Of a stretch of DNA of 54,656 nt, positions 6,862 through 13,840 are shown in pieces. The stretch is from Chitinophaga pinensis (GTDB taxonomy: Bacteria; Bacteroidota; Bacteroidia; Flavobacteriales_D; Crocinitomicaceae), in assembly GCA_945902745.1 (NCBI GenBank), contig CAMDNE010000019.1:1-54656 (forward strand), in the 5' to 3' direction. How positions within the stretch are numbered: position 1 is the stretch's first letter; each line of letters begins with the position of its first letter. The position numbers and the translations under genes are program-made. Below the pieces are notes generated by a model that searched no databases, was not told the origin of the DNA, and worked only from the letters and a program-made list of their open reading frames with translations.

Positions 6862-9684
6862 TTAGAAATTATACGAGAAAGAAAGTGTTATATTTCTGCC
6901 GTATTTTATACCATTTATTTGATTGTCTTCAGTTTCTTCAAATTTCTTTGAACGATTAAAGTCTTGATAGAATACAGCTTTTTGATTAAAAATATCGCTT
7001 ACGTTTAATTTCAACTCACCTTTTTTCAGAATTCTTTTCGTTATTTGAAAATCCAAAATACTTCTTGGGTTTTCATAAATATCTTGGTAGCCATTTGTTC
7101 CAACGAATGCGATTCTTCTGCCTATTCTATTGAACATTAAGTTTATTCCAAATCCTAAGGTATCATTTTGATACATTAATCCTGCATTGATAAGGTAAGG
7201 TGATTGTCCTTGCATTGGTCTGAATTTTTCTTCATCTGTCACGGCTTGAGCAACATTTGATAAATCAACGACTGATTTTACTAATGTCAAGTTTGTAAAG
7301 AAAGTAAAATTGTCTAATGCTTCAGTATTGAATAGTGAATCTATAAAGCTCAACTTTGTTCTCAATTCAATTTCCATTCCATAATCTACTGCACTTGCAA
7401 CGTTTCTATATGTGTAGGTTCTTGACCCAGAACCACCAAAGAAAACCGTGTTTTCAATTGGGTTTGTGAAATCTTTGTAAAAGAATGAAGTAGAAATGAT
7501 TTGCCCATTACCTGGGAAATACTCAAAACGTAAATCTAAATTCGTGATATTAGAAGATATTAAAGTATCGTTACCAACGACTGCTGATGAGGAATTAAAA
7601 TCATAAAAAGCGAATGGCGCTAATTCTCTAAAATCTGGTCGAGCAACTGTTCTGGATGCTGCGCCACGTATATTGATTTTTTTAGTCGGTGAATACGCTA
7701 AATTTATAGAAGGTAAATAACTTAAAGTAGTGTTATCAATCGTCACTGTGTCGCCTCCGTATGTCAACGAGTTTAATTTTTGATTGAAGTTTTCAAGTCT
7801 CAAGCCATAAACTGCTCTGAATTTCGTCCCAAATTTTTGATCTGTCATTAAATATCCGGCATGTAAATCTGTCGAAGCAGTGTAGGAATCAGAGGGATTT
7901 GTCGTTTCACCTAATTTGAAACCTGCTGCATTGATGTTTTCACTTGAAAAAATAGAATCTTGAGGTTGATATAAAAGATCATAGTTGAAAAGTGAAGGAT
8001 TATTAACTGCATATCCAAAAACGCGGGCATCAAATGTTCTTGATTTAATTGAACCAGCATAACCTACTTTTATCAAACTTTTTTGATTCATCATTTTATA
8101 AGGAATTGTTATTTCAGCTAAGCCGGCAAATAAATCTTCGTTCAAATCAGAGAAAAAGCGTCCTGCATAGTCTGGTGAAGGAGATCCAAATGGTACATAA
8201 GCAGTAAAAACAGAGTCTCCAATCGTTCCTTGTGGAGTCCTGTTTTTTGTATAAAGCATTCTCTTTAAATTCGGAACAGCGGATTGAGTTTTGCTGTAAT
8301 TTAATCCCCATTTGAGTTTGATTTTTGACTTTTCCAATAAATGATCTCCCGAAAGTTGAGATGATAGCATTTGGCTACTCGTATATTGTTGCGTTGTTGC
8401 GGAAACAATTTGGTCTGCATCTATATTTTCGCCTGTTCTTTTGATAACCTGATCCGTTGAGTTATTACTCAACATATTTTTGAAAGTTATTTTATTGTTT
8501 TCTCCAATTTTGTATGCAAAGTTCAACATGGCTCCCCACGTAACATTTTCTCTGTAGGTAGCATCATTGTAATCGAAAAGTATTGATCCATCTTCATTAA
8601 AATCTCTTCGTGTCACATCTAAAAATCTTCTATTATAGTTGTAAGTAAGACCGCCAATAAAACCAAATTCATTCTTTTTTAGTTTTAAGTTTTTAGCAAA
8701 ACCAATTTGATAACTTTGACCTAATGGTGATGATTTCTTTGTGTCAATCCCCCAATCATTAGAGAAAATTTTGCTATTCTCAAATTTTGTAGCTGGGTTT
8801 GAAAGTAGTGGCTTAAATTCTGATGTACTTAATATGTCGGATGGTAATGCTCGATCCGAAGCTCCTAGTCCAATCCAATCGTTTTTACTCCCTTGATATG
8901 TTGAATATTCCTTGAAAGTTGATTGTGAATTGAAATTGGTTCCAGCAGTAACTGAAATGAAATCTTTTTCAGGTACGTCTTTTGTGTTAATTTGAATAAC
9001 GCCTCCAGCAAAATCACCAGGTAAATCTGGGCTTGCAGTTTTAAAAATCAACATGTTGTCTAACATAACAGAAGGAAATATATCAAAAGAAAATGCTTTT
9101 CTATCTGCCTCTGTTGATGGCAATGGTAAACCATTTATCATTGCGGTATTATAACGGTCGTTCAATCCACGAATAATTACGAATTTGTTATCTTGAATAC
9201 TTGCTCCACTTACCCTCTTTAAAACATCACTCGCCGCTCTGTCTGGAGATCGTCTAATATTTTCTGCCGTTATTCCATCTACCATTCCAGCACTGTTCCG
9301 TTGAAGAATTATCAAGTTTTCATTTGATTCTTTATCAATTTTAACACGAATTGTCACCAAACCTATTTCCTTAACAACCGCTTCCATTGCAACAACAAGT
9401 TCTGTCGTTTCTGCATTTTTAACGATAACATCTGTTACTATTTTGGTGTTATAGTTATTGTAAGAAAATGATATTGAATAGGTACCTGTTTTAATTTCAT
9501 CAAATACAAAATGACCATCTAAATCACTGAGTGCTTTTGCTTCAGAACCCTCTATGGAGATTTTGATTCCTGGAATTGACTCCCCAGAAACGGCGTCTGT
9601 TACTTTTCCCTTGATTATTCCTTGCGTGAATCCTATGGAAGTTATTAAAAATGATAGAAGTAAACCAGCGATTTTTGTATTCAT
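6862..9684 (-). CDS. TonB-dependent outer-membrane receptor with carboxypeptidase-regulatory-like N-terminal domain
   Basis: About 940 residues. A signal peptide (MNTKIAGLLLSFLITSIGFTQ) is followed by a CarboxypepD-regulatory-like beta-sandwich (GKVTDAVSGESIPGIKISI), a plug domain (RGLNDRYNTAMINGLPLP ... DLPGDFAGGVIQI) and a long beta-barrel ending in an aromatic residue (ITLSFSYNF). The frame opens upstream at GTG 9708, but that codon overlaps the likely -7 element and adds a charged stretch ahead of the signal peptide, so ATG 9684 is preferred. A short AAAGGA lies just before it. Such receptors import large or scarce solutes using TonB energy. The substrate is unknown. Its neighbours, a secreted beta-helix protein and PhoB-like regulators, point to a phosphate-related cargo, but that is inference. 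Confidence 0.9.
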   Translation of the reverse strand: MNTKIAGLLLSFLITSIGFTQGIIKGKVTDAVSGESIPGIKISIEGSEAKALSDLDGHFVFDEIKTGTYSISFSYNNYNTKIVTDVIVKNAETTELVVAMEAVVKEIGLVTIRVKIDKESNENLIILQRNSAGMVDGITAENIRRSPDRAASDVLKRVSGASIQDNKFVIIRGLNDRYNTAMINGLPLPSTEADRKAFSFDIFPSVMLDNMLIFKTASPDLPGDFAGGVIQINTKDVPEKDFISVTAGTNFNSQSTFKEYSTYQGSKNDWIGLGASDRALPSDILSTSEFKPLLSNPATKFENSKIFSNDWGIDTKKSSPLGQSYQIGFAKNLKLKKNEFGFIGGLTYNYNRRFLDVTRRDFNEDGSILFDYNDATYRENVTWGAMLNFAYKIGENNKITFKNMLSNNSTDQVIKRTGENIDADQIVSATTQQYTSSQMLSSQLSGDHLLEKSKIKLKWGLNYSKTQSAVPNLKRMLYTKNRTPQGTIGDSVFTAYVPFGSPSPDYAGRFFSDLNEDLFAGLAEITIPYKMMNQKSLIKVGYAGSIKSRTFDARVFGYAVNNPSLFNYDLLYQPQDSIFSSENINAAGFKLGETTNPSDSYTASTDLHAGYLMTDQKFGTKFRAVYGLRLENFNQKLNSLTYGGDTVTIDNTTLSYLPSINLAYSPTKKINIRGAASRTVARPDFRELAPFAFYDFNSSSAVVGNDTLISSNITNLDLRFEYFPGNGQIISTSFFYKDFTNPIENTVFFGGSGSRTYTYRNVASAVDYGMEIELRTKLSFIDSLFNTEALDNFTFFTNLTLVKSVVDLSNVAQAVTDEEKFRPMQGQSPYLINAGLMYQNDTLGFGINLMFNRIGRRIAFVGTNGYQDIYENPRSILDFQITKRILKKGELKLNVSDIFNQKAVFYQDFNRSKKFEETEDNQINGIKYGRNITLSFSYNF

Positions 9685-9707
9685 ATGTCCTTTGTTTTTT
9701 TTCGACA

Positions 9708-9790
9708 CAAAGGAACGCTGATACAGTTATTCTAGAATTATTGAAACGTTACTAGATTGTTAATTCAAGGTAACATTTAGTTAATAATGA
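9708..9790 (-). promoter_or_regulatory. Promoter with four tandem 11-base repeats upstream of the receptor gene
   Basis: On the plus strand four units start at 9748, 9759, 9770 and 9780: GTTACTAGATT, GTTAATTCAAG, GTAACATTTA and GTTAATAATGA (11, 11, 10 and 11 bases). Read on the minus strand, each ends in TTAAC, GTTAC or GTAAC. A -7-like element TTCCTTTG lies at 9708-9715 (minus strand) with no TTG at -33. PhoB-family proteins bind tandem 11-base half-sites, so this is a candidate operator for one of the two PhoB-like regulators nearby. Confidence 0.55.
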
Positions 9791-9820
9791 AGATAAATTT
9801 ATTTAACATGAGGCAGGAAG

Positions 9821-10495
9821 TTAATTTTGAACTTCAACAAATTTATATCCGATTCCTTTCACGGTTTTTATATAATGTTCACCAATTTTTTCGCGTAATT
9901 TTCTTACATGAACATCAATAGTTCGATCACCAACTACGATATCTGAGCCCCAAACTTTATCTAGAATAGTATCACGTTCAAATACGTAATCTGGTTTTGA
10001 CGCAAGCAATGCCAATAACTCAAATTCTTTTCGCGGTAAATGGATAACAGCACCATTTTTCTCTACTACGTATTTCTCACGATTAATAACAAGATCTTTC
10101 ACATGTCCAGATTCTAATGAAATCATTCCTTTTCTGCGCAAAAGAGCATTGATCCTACTAACTAATACTTTTGGTTTTACAGGTTTAGCAACATAATCAT
10201 CTGCACCAGCATCTAAGCCTGCAATTTGGCTGTAATCTTCATTTCGTGCAGTTAGAAAACAAATCAATGTTTTTTGAAAACCGTCAGTCCGTCGAATTGC
10301 CTCACAAACTTCAATACCATCCATTCCAGGCATCATGACGTCTAAAATAATTAAATCAGGTTTGTTCGCAAGCATTGATGCTAATCCTTTTTCACCGTTT
10401 TCGGCCGAATAAACATCATAACCTTCCTTCTTGAGATTGTAACATAACAATTCTCTAATGTCTTCTTCGTCGTCTATTACTAATATTGTTACCAT
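9821..10495 (-). CDS. Second PhoB-like response regulator (orphan)
   Basis: This 224-residue protein has a receiver domain with D8-D9, phospho-acceptor D52 in ILDVMMP, T82 and K104. A PhoB-type winged helix follows, with DRTIDVHVRKLREKIG and ending GIGYKFVEV. It is clearly a paralogue of the regulator at 3149-3835 and shares the NEDYSQIAG-type stretch in the receiver. No kinase gene adjoins it, so it may share the kinase at 2061-3146. It is encoded just upstream of, and in the same direction as, the receptor whose promoter carries the 11-base repeats. GTTAAC and GTTTAAC words sit about 20 bases before its start, possibly for autoregulation. Confidence 0.92.
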   Translation of the reverse strand: MVTILVIDDEEDIRELLCYNLKKEGYDVYSAENGEKGLASMLANKPDLIILDVMMPGMDGIEVCEAIRRTDGFQKTLICFLTARNEDYSQIAGLDAGADDYVAKPVKPKVLVSRINALLRRKGMISLESGHVKDLVINREKYVVEKNGAVIHLPRKEFELLALLASKPDYVFERDTILDKVWGSDIVVGDRTIDVHVRKLREKIGEHYIKTVKGIGYKFVEVQN

Positions 10496-10740
10496 CGTTG
10501 TGTGAAAATAAGTTAACGTTTAACTATTATGCTTATAAATATAGGTAGAATATTGGAATCTTAAAGGATGTAAATTTCAGATAAATTTGAGGTATTCTAA
10601 ATTGTATTTTATTCAAACAACAATAAAACCAAAGCTTTAGAACGTTTTCAGGAAAGTTAATTGGGATAAAAACATTTTCTTTTTAACGTGAATTATATTT
10701 TTTCCATTTTTTTATTTTAAAAAGATCTTCAAAAAATGTG

Positions 10741-10770
10741 TTGAACAAACATAAAAAATACTTAGATTTG
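10741..10770 (+). promoter_or_regulatory. Consensus Bacteroidota promoter in an intergenic region
   Basis: TTG (10741-10743), exactly 19 bases, then TAGATTTG (10763-10770) is a full match to TTG-N19-TAnnTTTG. Transcription should begin near 10775. No coding start lies close downstream; a strong terminator follows within about 65 bases. The 500-base gap between 10496 and 10995 otherwise shows only AT-rich sequence. Confidence 0.7.
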
Positions 10771-10774
10771 TTCT

Positions 10775-10842
10775 AGTAGTAGTAGGTTAGGTTGATTAGT
10801 ATACAAGAGCTTTGAACGCCCGTTCAAGGCTCTTGTTTCTTT
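10775..10842 (+). ncRNA. Candidate small RNA or short leader transcript
   Basis: A consensus promoter just upstream and a strong terminator at the end define a transcript of about 65-70 bases. Its 5' part is a G-rich single-stranded-looking run built of AGTAGTAGTAGGTTAGG; its 3' part is the terminator hairpin. It has no ATG and no sizeable reading frame. It could be a trans-acting RNA or the attenuated leader of the response regulator at 10996, but 150 bases of further sequence separate the two. Confidence 0.55.
10803..10842 (+). terminator. Strong Rho-independent terminator
   Basis: The arm at 10803-10818 pairs with 10821-10836 over about 15 base pairs with one G-T pair and a tight loop. 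A T-rich tail follows. It is the longest terminator stem in the window although no protein gene ends before it on this strand. Confidence 0.85.
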
Positions 10843-10995
10843 ACACCCAAATGTAATTCTCAATTTATCGTTGAAATACGCCTTTAAATATGATGCTAAA
10901 AAGAAGCTCTGTTCAATTCATTTTTTAACAAATCTCACTAATTGTCGAAAAAGTTTTAACAGAGAAATTTTTATATTTACAGTATATTCGACCCC

Positions 10996-11685
10996 ATGAA
11001 AATTAAAATACTTTTAGTTGAAGATGATACAAGTTTAGGCTTTGTTATTTCCGATCAGTTAAAATCTGATGGTTATAGCGTTACGCTTTGCACTGATGGT
11101 GCTGAAGGGTTTAAGCGCTTTAATGAAGAAAGGTTTCATCTGTGTATTTTTGATGTGATGATGCCGAAAAAAGATGGTTTCAGTCTTGCTCGAGATGTTC
11201 GCAAAATAAATAATGAAATTCCTATTCTGTTTTTAACAGCAAAATCAATGACTGAAGATAAAGTCGAAGGTTTTAAAGCTGGAGGAGATGATTATTTAAC
11301 CAAGCCATTTAGTATTGAGGAATTACAAGTTCGACTTTCTGCACTTTTGAAAAGGGTCAACATTATTGTTGATGCACCTGAAGAAACGATTATTCAATTA
11401 GGCCAATATGCTTTTGATACAATAAATTATAAATTGGTTCATCCTAACTTTGAGAAAACATTAACGAAAAAAGAAGCGCATATTTTGAAAATTCTTTGTC
11501 GTTTGAAAAATCAAGTTGTTCCAAGGGATGTTGTTTTGAACGCGGTTTGGGGTCAAGATGATTATTTTGTGGGTAGAAGCTTGGATGTTTTTATCACTAA
11601 ATTGAGGAAATATTTCAAAGAGGATGATTCGATTCAAATTTCAAATGTGCACGGTATCGGGTTCAAATTAGAAATTGTAAAATAG
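10996..11685 (+). CDS. Response regulator, RprY-like (OmpR family)
   Basis: This 229-residue protein has receiver residues D10-D11, phospho-acceptor D53 in IFDVMMP, T81 and K103, and a C-terminal winged helix (GRSLDVFITKLRKYF ... GIGFKLEI). It differs clearly from the two PhoB-like regulators and resembles the Bacteroidota RprY type. No kinase is adjacent. One base separates its stop from the start of tsaB, so the two are co-transcribed. The short RNA candidate lies about 150 bases upstream. Confidence 0.9.
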   Translation: MKIKILLVEDDTSLGFVISDQLKSDGYSVTLCTDGAEGFKRFNEERFHLCIFDVMMPKKDGFSLARDVRKINNEIPILFLTAKSMTEDKVEGFKAGGDDYLTKPFSIEELQVRLSALLKRVNIIVDAPEETIIQLGQYAFDTINYKLVHPNFEKTLTKKEAHILKILCRLKNQVVPRDVVLNAVWGQDDYFVGRSLDVFITKLRKYFKEDDSIQISNVHGIGFKLEIVK

Positions 11686-11686
11686 G

Positions 11687-12355
11687 ATGATTTACATTCT
11701 TCATCTTGAAACATCTACAAAAGTTTGTTCTGTTGCACTTTCTTGTGATGGAAAACAACTAGCGATCAAAGAAGATTTGAGCAATGAATATTCTCATGCG
11801 GAAAATTTAACAAGCTATATTCAGGATGTTTTAAATCAAAGTAAAATTTCTTTGAAGGAATTAAGTGCGGTTTCTGTTGCTTCTGGACCTGGTTCTTATA
11901 CTGGTTTGAGAATTGGCGTTTCAACTGCTAAAGGTTTGTGCTATGCATTAGAAATTCCTTTAATTGCTGTCGATTCATTATTTTCACTTGCTACTCTTGC
12001 CAATGAAAAACATCAAGACATCAACTTATGTGCGCTAATCGATGCACGAAGAATGGAGGAGTTTAATGGTTTATACAATTCCAACTTATCATCCTTGAAA
12101 GCTATTTCCGCAGATATTATCACAGAAGATAGTTACAAAGAATTTGAACCATTCGTCTATTTTGGCGATGGAGCAAACAAACTTGAGGATATTTGGAAGA
12201 ATAGAAATTGCACTATTGACAAGTCAATTTATTCATCGGCAACGGGACAAGTTCCTTTGGCTTTTGAAAAATTCAACAAGAAACAATTTGAAGATGTTGC
12301 TTATTTCGAACCATTTTATCTGAAAGACTTTATTGGCTTGAAAAAAAATAATTAA
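11687..12355 (+). CDS. tsaB: tRNA threonylcarbamoyladenosine biosynthesis protein TsaB
   Basis: This 222-residue protein has the TsaB/YeaZ fold: an N-terminal ILHLETSTKVCSVAL strand and the signature SGPGSYTGLRIG. TsaB acts with TsaD and TsaE to place threonylcarbamoyl on A37 of ANN-decoding tRNAs in the cytoplasm; it is a scaffold rather than the catalytic subunit. Length is normal for the family. It follows the response regulator by one base and converges on the gene ending at 12360. Confidence 0.93.
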   Translation: MIYILHLETSTKVCSVALSCDGKQLAIKEDLSNEYSHAENLTSYIQDVLNQSKISLKELSAVSVASGPGSYTGLRIGVSTAKGLCYALEIPLIAVDSLFSLATLANEKHQDINLCALIDARRMEEFNGLYNSNLSSLKAISADIITEDSYKEFEPFVYFGDGANKLEDIWKNRNCTIDKSIYSSATGQVPLAFEKFNKKQFEDVAYFEPFYLKDFIGLKKNN

Positions 12356-12359
12356 TCAG

Positions 12360-13079
12360 CTATTTCTTTTTACTTTTCCTAAACGTATGTTCATAGGATA
12401 AATTCAGTATGAAATTGTTATTTTTCGTAGTTTGATAATCGCGCAATAATAATCCAATCGTAAAAGTATTTGAATTATTAATTTCCAAATCAGTTCCAAT
12501 AGAATAACGCATTTCATTCATTAATCCTTCAGTTATAAATTCATCTCCCGACAAAAAGTAATATTGATTGCTGCGATAAAATGATTCTGCACTTAAAAAA
12601 GGTTTAATGATTTTACTTTTGATTTGCGGCCTTAATGTTAATTTGTTGCGCCAATAAAGCTGTTCTCGTTTGAACTTAAAATTTTCATATTGAATTTTAC
12701 TGGTAAATTGAATTCCAAGATATTTATCAAGTTTTAGCCATTTAGAAGGTTCTAGTTGAATTCCAAATGAAATTCGTTGTGAAGTCATTTGTCTTTTGCC
12801 ATCTAAAAGTGCGTGATTATTGGTTTGCCAAGAATTGCGATATAACAAACCAATTTTTATCGATTGCGTCAATGCAAATTTTGACTCCACGGTGACGAGT
12901 GATTTTGAATAAGTTCTATCAGTTAAATTCCATCTACCTTGTAATTCAGCACTGAGAGAAAGTTTTTTTATCAAATAAACTTTAGCAGCAATAGAAGATC
13001 GATTGTAAAAGGAATTATTTTGAGAAAAGGATAAACCAAAAACAAAAAGTACAAAGAAAATTGACAGATGTAGTTTCAT
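12360..13079 (-). CDS. DUF2490-like outer-membrane beta-barrel protein
   Basis: This 239-residue protein has a signal peptide (MKLHLSIFFVLFVFGLSFSQ) and then alternating hydrophobic/polar strands with frequent aromatic ends, as in small outer-membrane barrels. The pattern resembles DUF2490 proteins of Bacteroidota. It is the last gene of a three-gene run: its start overlaps the stop of the lipoprotein gene by one base. Function is unknown; the context suggests an outer-membrane partner for the lipoprotein and the CotH-like protein. Confidence 0.7.
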   Translation of the reverse strand: MKLHLSIFFVLFVFGLSFSQNNSFYNRSSIAAKVYLIKKLSLSAELQGRWNLTDRTYSKSLVTVESKFALTQSIKIGLLYRNSWQTNNHALLDGKRQMTSQRISFGIQLEPSKWLKLDKYLGIQFTSKIQYENFKFKREQLYWRNKLTLRPQIKSKIIKPFLSAESFYRSNQYYFLSGDEFITEGLMNEMRYSIGTDLEINNSNTFTIGLLLRDYQTTKNNNFILNLSYEHTFRKSKKK

Positions 13080-13840
13080 TATTGTAAGATTGAAATCACA
13101 CCAATTTCATTAATACTCGCTTTTTCTGTAATTTCAATTTCTTTATAAACTGGAACTTTTTCACCAGAAGTTGCATCTTTCGTTAAAGCATAAATTTTGT
13201 ATTTTCCAACTTGTAATCCTTCAAAAGAAAAATAACCGTCTGCTCCAGTGCGAGCAATATCATTAAAAACTATTCCGTCGCCGTAAATTAAATATACGCG
13301 TTCTTCAGTAATTGCCATTTCAGAACCATTAACATCGGCTTTTCCTTGATTAGTAACATCAACTTTAAAATTTGTTGTACCATTATCTGCATCTGTAATT
13401 TCCACACGACTTGTACTAACCAATGTTAATATATCATTGATTTGAGAAATTGTAAAATCACCGTTTAAAGAAGCTTCAATTGCTGTTAAAGTAGCGTTCG
13501 CAATTTCTAGGTTTGAAGCGCTATAATTGTAATTAACTTGTATGCCAACCCTTCCTTGTAATTGAGGATCACCATTACTAACCCATGTTGGATTATTGTA
13601 CCAAACATAATATAATGAACCACCTGCAGGACCATTAAAAATAAAATAATCACCGTGCTCAATGTCAAGGCCTTGTTTTACTGTAATATCAATTGTTTCA
13701 GCATTTCCAGTTGAATTATTCACCCCAACGATGGTTCCTCGAATTACTGAAGTACCGCCAGGGCCAGCAACTTTTTTACAACTTGAAAATGCGCCAATTA
13801 ATAGGATAGATAGAATACTTGCTTTTAAATAGGAAATCAT
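13079..13840 (-). CDS. Lipoprotein with a C-terminal SpaA/CNA-B-like domain
   Basis: This 253-residue protein has a signal peptide and lipobox GAFSSC (lipid on Cys20), followed by charged residues. The middle contains strand-rich sequence without a recognised family. The C-terminal 60 residues (ARTGADGYFSFEGLQVGKYKIYAL) resemble a carboxypeptidase-regulatory or SpaA-like sandwich. The start overlaps the stop of the CotH-like gene by 4 bases and its own stop touches the next gene, so translation is probably coupled. Its specific role is unknown. Confidence 0.7.
   Translation of the reverse strand: MISYLKASILSILLIGAFSSCKKVAGPGGTSVIRGTIVGVNNSTGNAETIDITVKQGLDIEHGDYFIFNGPAGGSLYYVWYNNPTWVSNGDPQLQGRVGIQVNYNYSASNLEIANATLTAIEASLNGDFTISQINDILTLVSTSRVEITDADNGTTNFKVDVTNQGKADVNGSEMAITEERVYLIYGDGIVFNDIARTGADGYFSFEGLQVGKYKIYALTKDATSGEKVPVYKEIEITEKASINEIGVISILQ

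Noticed and set aside
9685-9708. GTG start for the TonB-dependent receptor at 9708
   Set aside because: The codon overlaps the likely -7 element, and the added residues are polar and precede a normal signal peptide beginning at ATG 9684.
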